A stretch of DNA of 64,000 nt. Origin: Saccharomonospora xinjiangensis XJ-54. GTDB taxonomy: Bacteria > Actinomycetota > Actinomycetes > Mycobacteriales > Pseudonocardiaceae. Position 1 is the stretch's first letter. Each line of letters begins with the position of its first letter. The notes under the pieces were generated by a model. It saw only the letters and a program-made list of their open reading frames with translations. It searched no databases and had not been told where the DNA came from. Location: contig NZ_JH636049.1 of assembly GCF_000258175.1 (NCBI RefSeq), positions 3,263,482 through 3,327,481 on the forward strand, read 5' to 3'. Both the position numbers and the translations under genes were made by a program. Positions 17,655 to 25,537 of the stretch are shown piece after piece.

Positions 17655-19427
17655 TCAGTCCTTGACCGGAGCCACCCTGCCTTCCTCCCACGCGCGCCTG
17701 CGCTCGGCCTGCAACTCCGGATCGGCCACGGGAGCCGCGGACAGCAAACGCTTCGTGTATTCCTGCTGCGGGTCGTGCAGCACCTGCTCACGGGTGCCGA
17801 CCTCGACCAGCTTGCCGTGCTGCATCACCGCGACGCGGTCGGCCAGCAGATCGACCACGGCGAGGTCGTGGCTGATGAACAGGCACGCGAAGCGCAGGTG
17901 CTGCTGGAGGTCGAGGAAAAGGTCCAGCACCTTCGCCTGCACCGACACGTCCAGCGCCGACGTCGGCTCGTCGGCGATGAGCAGCTTGGGGTCGAGTGCG
18001 AGAGCGCGGGCGATGGCCACACGCTGCCGCTGACCGCCCGAAAGCTCGTGCGGGTAGCGGTTGCGGTAGTGCCCTGACAGCTGCACCTTGTCGAGCAGGT
18101 CGGCGACCCGGTTGTCCAGATCCTTGCCCGTGAGGATCTTGTGCAACACAAGCGGTTCGGCGATCGAGTCGCCGATCGTCATCTTCGGGTCCAGCGTGGA
18201 CGCGGGGTCCTGGAAGACGATGGAGAAGTACATGCGCATCGGGCGCAGGTCCTTGTGCGACATCGTGGTGATGTCGGTGCCGGCGATCGTCACCGTGCCG
18301 GACGTGGGCTTGAGCAGCCGGATGGCGCACCTGCCCACCGTGGACTTACCGGAGCCGGATTCGCCGACGAGGCCGAGGATCTCGCCGCGGTCGATGTGCA
18401 GGGACACGTTGTCCACCGCGCGGTTCTTGCCCTGACGGCCCTTGCCGGGGTACTCCAGCACGAGATCCTTGATGGCCAGCGCGGGCGCCGAATCGTCCAG
18501 CCGCGACTGGAGTTTCTCGTGAGCCTTGCGCAGCGCGGCGTCTGTCTTGCTCTCCGTGACGTTCGCTTTCGGAGTGTCGAGCAGACGCTGACCCTCCGGA
18601 CGCTGACCGAGCACGGGTACGGCAGCCAGCAGTCGCTTGGTGTAGTCCTGCTGCGGGTTGGCGAACAGCTCCCTGACGGGAGCCTGCTCGACGATCTCAC
18701 CCTGGTACATCACCACGACGCGGTCGGCGAGGTCGGCGACGACGCCCATGTCGTGGGTGATGAGGACGATGGCGGTGTTGAGCGTGTCGCGCAACTTCCG
18801 CAGCAGGGCGAGGATCTCGGCCTGCACCGTCACGTCGAGCGCCGTTGTGGGCTCGTCGGCGATGATGACCTTCGGATCGCAGGCGATCGCCATGGCGATG
18901 ACCACGCGCTGCCGCAGACCGCCAGAGAGCTGGTGCGGGTATTGCTTGAAACGCCGTGCGGGCTCGGGGATGCCCACCATGTCGAGCAGTTCGATGGCCC
19001 GCTTGTCCGCGGCCTGCTTGGAGATGTCCTGGTGAGCCCGCAGAGCCTCACGGATCTGCCAGCCGACGGTGTACATCGGGTTCAGAGCCGTCATCGGCTC
19101 CTGGAAGATCATGGCGACGTCGCTGCCGCGGTGCTTCCTCAACTGCTTGGGCGACATGCCGCCGAGATCGACGTCACCGAGCTTGCGCGCACCGGCGATC
19201 TTCGCCGACTTCGGAAGGAGACCAGGCACCGACATCGACGTGACCGACTTGCCGGACCCCGACTCCCCAACGATCGCGAGAATCTCGCCGGGGGCGACGT
19301 CGAATCCGATTCCCTTGACCGCTTCGACGACGCCGTCCTCGGTCGAGAAGGAGATCTTCAAATCCGAAATGGACAGCACGGATTGCGACGATTCCGCCGA
19401 CTGCGGCGATACTGCTTCTACGCTCAC
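17655..19427 (-). CDS. Oligopeptide ABC transporter ATPase, fused DppD-DppF
   Basis: Cytoplasmic ATPase of 590 residues with two complete nucleotide-binding domains in one chain. The first (about 15-275) has GESGSGKSVTS, LSGGLRQRVVIAMAI and DEPTTALDV; the second (about 310-560) has GESGSGKSTVGR, LSGGQRQRVAIARAL and DEPTSALDV. Each is followed by the oligopeptide-type zinc-less tail (QDYTKRLLAAVPV and QEYTKRLLSAAPV). It should power the permeases at 15.3-17.3 kb but is encoded on the other strand, converging on them across the repeat array. GTG 19427 is supported by an AAGGG upstream. Confidence 0.93.
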   Translation of the reverse strand: MSVEAVSPQSAESSQSVLSISDLKISFSTEDGVVEAVKGIGFDVAPGEILAIVGESGSGKSVTSMSVPGLLPKSAKIAGARKLGDVDLGGMSPKQLRKHRGSDVAMIFQEPMTALNPMYTVGWQIREALRAHQDISKQAADKRAIELLDMVGIPEPARRFKQYPHQLSGGLRQRVVIAMAIACDPKVIIADEPTTALDVTVQAEILALLRKLRDTLNTAIVLITHDMGVVADLADRVVVMYQGEIVEQAPVRELFANPQQDYTKRLLAAVPVLGQRPEGQRLLDTPKANVTESKTDAALRKAHEKLQSRLDDSAPALAIKDLVLEYPGKGRQGKNRAVDNVSLHIDRGEILGLVGESGSGKSTVGRCAIRLLKPTSGTVTIAGTDITTMSHKDLRPMRMYFSIVFQDPASTLDPKMTIGDSIAEPLVLHKILTGKDLDNRVADLLDKVQLSGHYRNRYPHELSGGQRQRVAIARALALDPKLLIADEPTSALDVSVQAKVLDLFLDLQQHLRFACLFISHDLAVVDLLADRVAVMQHGKLVEVGTREQVLHDPQQEYTKRLLSAAPVADPELQAERRRAWEEGRVAPVKD

Positions 19428-19543
19428 CAGAAGCCCTTCGTGAGGGAGATTAGGGTGTCACGGCGATGTGTGGTTGTGACTCGGCGCGAGGATAGTGCAG
19501 ATGCGCCGGTGTGGGGACTATACGAACGAACTAATCTTAAGTT

Positions 19544-20383
19544 GTGACATCGGTAGATGGCCGCAGGGTGCTGTTCGTTCACGCACACCCCGACGACGAG
19601 AGCATCACCACGGGCGGCACGATCGCCCGCTACGCCTCCGAAGGCGCGCACGTTGCTGTGGTGACCTGCACGCTGGGTGAGGAGGGGGAAATCATCCCGC
19701 CCGAACTCGACCAGCTCGGCTCGTGGGCAGGAGACCAGCTCGGCGGCTACCGCATCGCGGAACTGGCTGAGGCCGGTGCGGCGCTGGGGTGGGCGGAGCA
19801 CCGCTTCCTCGGCGGAGCGGGGCGCTGGCGTGACTCGGGAATGGCTGGGACACAGGCGAACGAGCATCCGAGGGCGTTCGTCCGCGGTTGTTTCGACGAG
19901 CAGGTCGGCCAGCTTCTCTCCGTCTTCGAGGAACTACGGCCCGAGGTCGTCGTCACGTACGACGCCGTTGGCGGCTACGGCCACCCCGACCACATCCGTG
20001 CGCACGAGATCACCACGGCCGCGGTGCGGCTGGCGGGCGGAGTTCGCCGCCTTTTTCACACGGTGTCGTCGGCCGAGGCCACAGCGCGAGGCCTGGCCGA
20101 CCTGAGGCGGGACGAGAAGGTGCCGTTCCGGGTGCCTTCCGACGAGGAGTTGCCCGTGACCCCGGACGCCGACATCACGACGCGGGTGGACATCGCCGCC
20201 CACCGCAAGGCGAAGTTCGCCGCGCTGCGGGCTCACCGCACACAGGTGACCGTGGGGCCGGATTGCTTCGCGCTCTCCAACGGCATAGCGCAACCGGTGC
20301 CGCACACGGAGTTCTTCGTACTCGTCCACGGACCTTCCGAAGGTGCGGAGACCGATCTCCTCGGAGGCCTTCCGCCGTGCTGA
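19544..20383 (+). CDS. mshB: MshB, N-acetyl-glucosaminyl-inositol deacetylase (mycothiol synthesis)
   Basis: Zinc-dependent deacetylase that converts GlcNAc-inositol to GlcN-inositol, the third step of mycothiol synthesis; cytoplasmic, 279 residues. The LmbE/PIG-L fold is clear: VHAHPDDES supplies the zinc ligands His15 and Asp18 and catalytic Asp17, and GGYGHPDHIRAHE supplies the second zinc histidine. CTLGEEGEIIPPEL and the RWRDSGM segment are typical of MshB rather than the related Mca. GTG 19544 is near TATACG (19519-19524), a possible -10 hexamer. The next gene overlaps by 7 bp, as with Rv1170-Rv1171. Confidence 0.93.
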   Translation: MTSVDGRRVLFVHAHPDDESITTGGTIARYASEGAHVAVVTCTLGEEGEIIPPELDQLGSWAGDQLGGYRIAELAEAGAALGWAEHRFLGGAGRWRDSGMAGTQANEHPRAFVRGCFDEQVGQLLSVFEELRPEVVVTYDAVGGYGHPDHIRAHEITTAAVRLAGGVRRLFHTVSSAEATARGLADLRRDEKVPFRVPSDEELPVTPDADITTRVDIAAHRKAKFAALRAHRTQVTVGPDCFALSNGIAQPVPHTEFFVLVHGPSEGAETDLLGGLPPC

Positions 20384-20793
20384 GGGCACCTGGGCAGCGG
20401 CACGCGAGGGCCTGGCCGGTGATCGTGCTGCTCTCCGTGGACGCCGTGCTGCTGGCGACGCTCGAGCTGTTCTACCTCCCGTTGCGGCTCGACGGCGTTG
20501 TGCTGCCGGATGCTGGTGACGCGCCGCTGCCGCTGAGCGCACTCGTGGCGGCCGTCACCACGCCGCTGCTCGTCACGACGGCGGAACGACTGGCATCGCG
20601 CAGGCTTGCCGTCGTCCCGCTCCTCGTGTGGTTTCTGACGCTGCTCGTGCTGGGTGTCGCGGGGCCGGGCGGCGACAACGTGCTCCTGATCGACTGGCGC
20701 GCGCTGCTCCTGTTCGCCGGTGGTGCGCTGCCTGCCGCGATAGCTCTCGGTGGGTCGCTGGGCCGGACGGCTGCCCTCAGCGCCAGAACATGA
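20377..20793 (+). CDS. Small four-helix membrane protein downstream of mshB (Rv1171-like)
   Basis: Predicted integral membrane protein of 138 residues with four hydrophobic segments (beginning VIVLLSVDAVLLATLELFYL) and short polar loops. GTG 20377 overlaps the mshB stop by 7 bp and has CGGAGG nine bases upstream, so it is translationally coupled to mshB. A hypothetical membrane protein in the same position (Rv1171) follows mshB in mycobacteria, from memory. Function unknown; the coupling suggests a link to mycothiol or its precursor at the membrane, which is inference only. Its 3' end overlaps the convergent protease gene by 17 bp. Confidence 0.75.
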   Translation: MLRAPGQRHARAWPVIVLLSVDAVLLATLELFYLPLRLDGVVLPDAGDAPLPLSALVAAVTTPLLVTTAERLASRRLAVVPLLVWFLTLLVLGVAGPGGDNVLLIDWRALLLFAGGALPAAIALGGSLGRTAALSART

Positions 20794-21655
20794 AGACGTA
20801 CTGACCGACGGCTGCGGCGAACGAGTCACCGCCGACCGCAGCGAACACGGTGTCGGTGAGTGACCACAGAGCCTCGCCGACGGCGGGAACACCGAGAACG
20901 AGCGCGAACAGGACGAGCGGAGCCCACGGGCGTGCCTTCGCGCCGAACTCGCGCGCCTGCGGCGACAGGTAGGGCTCGATCGCCCCGAAGCCGTCGAGGC
21001 CCGGCACCGGCAGGATGTTGATGACGAACGCCAATATCTGGAGAGAGGCGAGGTAGGAGAGCCCGGCGAACAGCCCCGGCGGCATGGAGATCGTGGCGAC
21101 GATCGCGGTGAGGGCGACGCCGAGTGCCAGGTTGCTCAGTGGGCCTGCCAACGAGACCCACGACGACACCGTGCGTGACCGCAGTGCTCCCCGGTTGATC
21201 CACACCGCGCCGCCTGGCAGCGGGATGCCGCCGATCGCGAGGATGATCAACGGCAGGACGAGGGACATGACGGGGTCGGTGTAGCGGCGGATGTCCATCG
21301 ACAGGTAGCCCTTGGCGGCTACCCCGTGGTCTCCGCCCTTGTAGGCGACGAACGCGTGCCCGAACTCGTGCAGCGTGAGCGAAAGGGCCCACCCGCCGAT
21401 GACCAGCAGGAACATGCCGAGCGTGCCGAGTACCGGCCGCTCGAGGATGTCGTCGAACGTCAGGGTGGCGGTGAGCACGCCTCCGGCGACGGTGACGGCG
21501 AAGATCGCATAGAAGAGCAGGCTGGGACGAACGACTGAGCGCTGCACGGGTTCGGTATGTCCTCTCCGTCCACCGGATGGCGGTGAACTTTCGGTGGAAC
21601 CAGTCGAAACCGGTCGAGGTCTTTCCGGCGTGTCCCCTTGCGCACGCCGCCACAA
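20777..21655 (-). CDS. Site-2 protease family (M50) membrane metallopeptidase
   Basis: Polytopic membrane protease, up to 292 residues. The zinc motif HEFGH lies in the second hydrophobic segment at residues 96-100 and the third metal ligand is in NILPVPGLDGFG, the NPxPxxDG motif of the S2P family, with the usual spacing. About six transmembrane segments; no PDZ or CBS domain is present. TTG 21655 is the farthest start; GTG 21547, giving a more compact N-terminus before VVRPSLLFYAIF, is equally possible because the first 36 residues are low-complexity Arg/Pro/Ser. Substrate unknown. Overlaps the mshB-operon membrane gene tail-to-tail. Confidence 0.85.
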   Translation of the reverse strand: MWRRAQGDTPERPRPVSTGSTESSPPSGGRRGHTEPVQRSVVRPSLLFYAIFAVTVAGGVLTATLTFDDILERPVLGTLGMFLLVIGGWALSLTLHEFGHAFVAYKGGDHGVAAKGYLSMDIRRYTDPVMSLVLPLIILAIGGIPLPGGAVWINRGALRSRTVSSWVSLAGPLSNLALGVALTAIVATISMPPGLFAGLSYLASLQILAFVINILPVPGLDGFGAIEPYLSPQAREFGAKARPWAPLVLFALVLGVPAVGEALWSLTDTVFAAVGGDSFAAAVGQYVFMFWR

Positions 21656-21680
21656 GTATCCCCCAACCTTGCTACTCCGC

Positions 21681-21709
21681 TTGACCCGGCAGCACTACAC
21701 AGGTGTAAT
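21681..21709 (+). promoter_or_regulatory. Vegetative-type promoter of whiB
   Basis: TTGACC (21681-21686), a 17-bp spacer, and TGTAAT (21704-21709) make one of the best promoter matches in the window. The 10-bp palindrome ACACAGGTGT overlaps the -10 hexamer and could be an operator. It lies 93 bp before the whiB start. Confidence 0.65.
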
Positions 21710-21801
21710 CACATTGATGTCATTCCGCTGTCTTAAAAGGGGGGCAGTCGGGGCATCCAGTACCGCCGGCCCAGGGAGTGCGTGAAAGCGAGGAGGCGGA
21801 C

Positions 21802-22125
21802 GTGCGGTTGGACACTACTGAAACGGGATGGGGGAACGTCATGGAGTGGGGTGGACACCCGGAGGACGATCTGGGTGTGCTCACCGAGCTCTTCGACGTG
21901 ACGGGGGAACAGGATTGGCAGGAGCGCGCACTGTGCGCGCAGACCGATCCGGAGGCGTTCTTCCCGGAGAAGGGGGGCTCGACCCGGGAGGCGAAGCGGA
22001 TCTGCCAGGTGTGCGAGGTGAAGGACGACTGTCTTGAGTACGCGCTGGCCCACGACGAGCGGTTCGGGATCTGGGGTGGTCTCTCCGAGCGGGAGCGGAG
22101 GAAGTTGAAGAAGCGCGCTGTGTGA
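21802..22125 (+). CDS. whiB: WhiB-family iron-sulfur transcriptional regulator (WhiB/WhiB2 type)
   Basis: Small [4Fe-4S] regulator, 107 residues, that partners with sigma factors to control septation and sporulation-type development. Four cluster cysteines are in ERALCAQTD, AKRICQVCEVKDDCLEY (C-x2-C-x5-C), followed by the turn GIWGGLSE and a basic tail RERRKLKKRAV. FFPEKGGSTREAKR is characteristic of the Streptomyces WhiB/mycobacterial WhiB2 branch. GTG 21802 is chosen because AGGAGG sits five bases upstream; GTG 21778 would add eight residues without such a site. Synteny with the manB-manA cluster supports orthology to WhiB2. Confidence 0.92.
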   Translation: MRLDTTETGWGNVMEWGGHPEDDLGVLTELFDVTGEQDWQERALCAQTDPEAFFPEKGGSTREAKRICQVCEVKDDCLEYALAHDERFGIWGGLSERERRKLKKRAV

Positions 22126-22188
22126 CCCTCGGCGGTGGCTGCTCGTTAGAGTGAGTGCCCTTGATCGTCGTCGCACGCGGAGAGGCAC

Positions 22189-22407
22189 TTGCCGTCCACG
22201 ATCGTCCCCTCGCAGGTTCGTGCTGCGCTTCCTTTCGCCACCGTTCTCCTTCCTGAAGGACGGGGGCGTCAACCCGCCGATCGACGATCCGGGGCATCGA
22301 GCATTCTGGCCCATGCCCTCGGTTACGTCGAGCACGCCGTCGTGGTCGGCGTGTCTCCATTGAGGCCGTGTGACACGAGAGCTGACGTCGCGGTCGGAGC
22401 CGGGTGA
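22189..22407 (+). CDS. Possible small coupled ORF before the membrane protein gene
   Basis: A 72-codon frame starting at TTG 22189, with GGAGAGG five bases upstream, ends in TGATG, sharing bases with the ATG of the large membrane protein gene. The product (PSTIVPSQVRAALPFATVLL near the N-terminus) has one hydrophobic patch and no family I recognise. It may be a real leader peptide gene, a decayed remnant, or chance. It occupies most of the 278-bp gap 22126-22403. Confidence 0.3.
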   Translation: MPSTIVPSQVRAALPFATVLLPEGRGRQPADRRSGASSILAHALGYVEHAVVVGVSPLRPCDTRADVAVGAG

Positions 22408-24521
22408 TGCACGCGCTGCGATCGCGCTGGTTTCCACCGGCGCTGCTGGCTGTGCTTCTGACCGTCCTGGCCGTGGCTACGCATGGGGGTCGGCTCGGGC
22501 TCTCGTTCGCAGGCGGAGCGTTGCTGCCGGTCGGTGATCTTGGTGAGGTGTGGAGCGAGTACCTCGCCGCATGGCACGGTGTGGCCGGTGGCGTCACCGG
22601 CGGTGCTCCGGCCGCACTGGCTGTCCTCGGCGTCCTCGGTGCACCGTTCGCGCCGGTGGGCGGGCCGTCCGCGCTCGTGGCTGTGTTGCTGCTGGGGGGC
22701 GTTCCTCTCGCGGCGCTCTCGGCGTACGCGGCGACCCGCACGCTGCCGGTGCCACGCTGGGGCAGGGCGCTGACAGCGGCCGCATACGGGATGTTGCCTC
22801 CCGCCACCGCGGCCGCCGCGCAGGGGCGACTCGACGTCGTGGTGGTACATGTCCTGCTGCCCCTCCTGATCGCGGGAACGCTCGCGCTGCTCGGCGGGCC
22901 CGTCGGTCCACGCTGGTTGAGCACGAGCGCTGTGTGCGCGCTCGGTCTTGCGTTCGCTGCGGCGTTCTCGCCGTTGACCTACCTGCTGCTGGTGGCGGTT
23001 GCCTCGGCCGTGTTTGTCGCCTCGCCGCGAAGGGACCGGCCGAGAACGCGGGCCGGTGCGCTGGCGGTGCTGGTGTTGGCGCCTCCGGTTCTGCTGCTGC
23101 CGTGGCTACCCGTGCTCGCCGCTCATCCGGCGCTCGTGCTGCACGGAATCGATGGCCCGGCGACCGAGGACCCCACGCTGGTGGAACTGTTCGGGCTCGA
23201 CCCCGGGGGGCCGGGCGGCTCACCGGCCGGGTTCGTCGTGGTGCTCGCGGCTTTCGTGGCTGTGATGGCGCGGCCGACCTCGCGCATGGTGCCCGCGGTC
23301 GCGCTCGTCCTGCTTGGGGCGTTCAGCGTGGTGGTCGGTTCTGCGGCGCACGTGCGACCGGTCCGTGGTGGTGCGTCAGCGACGGCATTCGCCGGGATTC
23401 CGTTGCTGCTCGCCGGCGCGGGTTTGCTCTCGATCGTGCTGATCGCGTGGGCCCGCGGACCGCGTCCCGCAGGACGGCGATGGCGGCGTGTTGCCGTGGT
23501 CGGCTCGACGTCCGCCGTGCTGGCGCTGTGCGTTTCCTGGCTCGTCGTGGGACGGGGAGGACCGCTGTCGAACGAGCCGATCTCGCCGACGGCGCCGCTG
23601 GCCGCCGAGATCGAGGCGACGGGGCGCGGCCTGCTGATACTCGGCGATCCGGACGACTCCGGCGACGCTCCCCGGCTGATCTCGGGGCGTGAGGCACGGT
23701 TCGGCGACGACGCGCTGCCTGCCACCGACACGATGAGGTCACGGGTACAGCTCTGGCAGCGGCAGTTGCTCACCGGGGAGCCCGAGGCGGTCACCTCGGC
23801 TGTCACGTCGGCCGCGGCCTCGGGCGTGCTGTACGTGGTCCTGCCGCACGGTGACGACGGCCGGGCGTTGTCGGCCGCCGCGCAAGACCTCGTCGAACCG
23901 GCACCGCGCGCAGCCGATGGGCGTGTGGTGGTGCGGCTGACTCCCGAGGTCGGAGCGGCCACCTTGATCTCTTCGGAACAGGCGCGCCGGTCGGTCAGTG
24001 GCCTCACACCCGATGCGGGCCTGCTGACCACCCCGGCATCGGTGGCGGTGGCCGCCGTGCCGCCCGAGGTCGGTGTGCGCGTGTCGGAGGGACCGGAAGG
24101 CCGACTGCTGGTGTTGTCAGCGGCCTACGCGCCGGGGTGGCGTGCGACGGTGGACGGCGCGGCGGCCCCGATCGTGCTCGCCTGGGGAGGTCAGGTGGCG
24201 GTGGCCGTGCCACCCGAGCAGGCCGAGGTCCGCGTCTGGTTCGACGGCGACCGCCACGATCTGCTGTTACTCGGTCAGCTCGCGGCAGTGCTGTTCACCG
24301 TGCTGACGGCGCTTCCGTCGCTGCGCCGTCGAGCCGCAAGGCCGCGCGACACCGGGTCGCCCCGCGACGGTGAGAGCGACACGAGCACCGAGGACACCGG
24401 CGATGGCCTGCGGGAGGACGATGCCGAAGGCGCTAGGGGCGGCGACAACGGTGCGGACAAAGAAAGTAAGGAACGGGACGGCGGCGTGATCGCAGGCGGA
24501 GCGGTCCGCGCACCAGAGTGA
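22407..24521 (+). CDS. Large polytopic membrane protein, resembles C-terminal half of actinobacterial GT2 fusion proteins
   Basis: Membrane protein of 704 residues: about 12 hydrophobic segments over the first 380 residues, then an extracytoplasmic domain of about 260 residues, a final transmembrane segment (HDLLLLGQLAAVLFTVLTAL) and a charged, Asp/Glu/Lys-rich cytoplasmic tail. The motif order (LPVGDLGEVWSEYLAAWH, then VLGAPFAPVGGP) recalls the membrane part of large proteins beside whiB/manB in other actinomycetes that begin with a family 2 glycosyltransferase domain; that domain is missing here. An in-frame stop at 22383-22385 blocks any N-terminal extension. It contains a rare TTA codon near 24268. 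Confidence 0.7.
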   Translation: MHALRSRWFPPALLAVLLTVLAVATHGGRLGLSFAGGALLPVGDLGEVWSEYLAAWHGVAGGVTGGAPAALAVLGVLGAPFAPVGGPSALVAVLLLGGVPLAALSAYAATRTLPVPRWGRALTAAAYGMLPPATAAAAQGRLDVVVVHVLLPLLIAGTLALLGGPVGPRWLSTSAVCALGLAFAAAFSPLTYLLLVAVASAVFVASPRRDRPRTRAGALAVLVLAPPVLLLPWLPVLAAHPALVLHGIDGPATEDPTLVELFGLDPGGPGGSPAGFVVVLAAFVAVMARPTSRMVPAVALVLLGAFSVVVGSAAHVRPVRGGASATAFAGIPLLLAGAGLLSIVLIAWARGPRPAGRRWRRVAVVGSTSAVLALCVSWLVVGRGGPLSNEPISPTAPLAAEIEATGRGLLILGDPDDSGDAPRLISGREARFGDDALPATDTMRSRVQLWQRQLLTGEPEAVTSAVTSAAASGVLYVVLPHGDDGRALSAAAQDLVEPAPRAADGRVVVRLTPEVGAATLISSEQARRSVSGLTPDAGLLTTPASVAVAAVPPEVGVRVSEGPEGRLLVLSAAYAPGWRATVDGAAAPIVLAWGGQVAVAVPPEQAEVRVWFDGDRHDLLLLGQLAAVLFTVLTALPSLRRRAARPRDTGSPRDGESDTSTEDTGDGLREDDAEGARGGDNGADKESKERDGGVIAGGAVRAPE

Positions 24522-24536
24522 GCCGACGACCGGCGC

Positions 24537-24998
24537 TCAACCGCCGTCGATGACGTCGGGTTCGACTCCGAGGTAGTTGGCCACCTGCTCCACAAGGACG
24601 TCGTGGACCAGCTCCGACAGCTCCGCTGGGTCCTTCGCCCTCGCCTCGAGCGGGCGGCGGTACAGCACGATCCTCGCCCTTGTCGGCAGCCCTTCGCGGT
24701 CCACCCCTGCGGGGACCAGCCGGGACAGCGGAACCCTCCCGTCGAGCAATACACCGTCCACCTGCGTTGACGGGATCTCCATTCGCACCTCGGGAACCTC
24801 GTCCACGGCGACGTCGAGCTCGGTGAGGTCGTGGCGCCACCGAGCCTCGATCGGTTCGAGGGCGTCGAGCACGAGCGCGTCGAACTTCTCCGCGCGGCTC
24901 GACGCGGCAGGCAGCGTAGACGGGAACAGCGGTCCGCGCAGGCCGCGACCATGCCGGTCGCGGCGGAACCGCTGACGCTGTCGCGAGCCCTTCGCCAT
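24537..24998 (-). CDS. Metallopeptidase-family (zincin-like) protein lacking HExxH, Rv3259-like
   Basis: Soluble protein of 153 residues. It has the layout of the minimal zincin family (DUF1025): a basic N-terminus, RAEKFDALVLDALEPIEARW, a middle domain with RIVLYRRPLEARA, and a helix where relatives carry HEIAHHFG. Here that helix reads LVHDVLVEQVANYLGV, so the Glu and second His of HExxH are absent and classical zinc protease activity is doubtful. ATG 24998 is preferred; GTG 25004 is possible. The gene is convergent with the membrane protein and divergent from the DUF3499 gene, as I recall around Rv3259. Confidence 0.75.
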   Translation of the reverse strand: MAKGSRQRQRFRRDRHGRGLRGPLFPSTLPAASSRAEKFDALVLDALEPIEARWRHDLTELDVAVDEVPEVRMEIPSTQVDGVLLDGRVPLSRLVPAGVDREGLPTRARIVLYRRPLEARAKDPAELSELVHDVLVEQVANYLGVEPDVIDGG

Positions 24999-25090
24999 AG
25001 CCACGATGGGAAGCCTACGCCGCTGTGGGCGGCGAGATTCTCGGTGTGTCGGGGGCACAGGGGCGCGCGCACAGGATATGGTGACCAACT

Positions 25091-25459
25091 GTGCGGAGCG
25101 TGCGAAAGTGTTCGCGGACGGGTTGCCTCGAGCCCGCTGTCGCGACGCTGACCTACGCCTACAGCGACTCCACGGCGGTGGTGGGTCCGCTGGCCACGGC
25201 GTCGGAGCCCCACTCGTACGACCTCTGCGAGGCTCACGCCCTGCGGCTCACGGCGCCCAAGGGCTGGGAGGTCGTCCGCCACGAGGGTGAGTTCGCTGCA
25301 CCTGAACCGTCCAGCGACGAGTTGACCGCGCTGGCCGAGGCCGTGCGTGAGGCGGGCCGGTCCGATCGTCCGCAGGCTCGACCTCCCGACCAGCCAGAGC
25401 CACCCCGAACGGGCCAGGGTCGGCGAGGTCACCTGCGGGTACTGCCCGGCCGCGCTTGA
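25091..25459 (+). CDS. DUF3499 family protein (Rv3258c-like)
   Basis: Small protein of 122 residues. The N-terminus carries a zinc-ribbon-like pattern: RKCSRTGC at residues 6-13 and YDLCEAHALRLT near residue 45, so C-x5-C plus C-x2-H could bind a metal. The C-terminal half is charged, Pro-rich and probably disordered. GTG 25091 lies about nine bases after TATGGT (25077-25082), suggesting a leaderless message. It stands before manB, as in mycobacteria. The family's function is unknown to me. Confidence 0.8.
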   Translation: MRSVRKCSRTGCLEPAVATLTYAYSDSTAVVGPLATASEPHSYDLCEAHALRLTAPKGWEVVRHEGEFAAPEPSSDELTALAEAVREAGRSDRPQARPPDQPEPPRTGQGRRGHLRVLPGRA

Positions 25460-25537
25460 CCGTCCGGACGTGTCGGTAGGCTTCCTCGCGGGTATCGAGG
25501 CTTGCGAAGCCTACATCGGAGACGATCGGGGAGAGGC

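Noticed and set aside
19500..19544. SigR-type promoter for mshB
   Set aside because: A GGGAC-like element and GTT are present but the spacing is about 21 bp, outside the SigR range.
18141..19547. 468-codon open frame antisense to the fused ATPase
   Set aside because: The ATPase has all motifs; the antisense product is His/Asp/Arg-rich noise.
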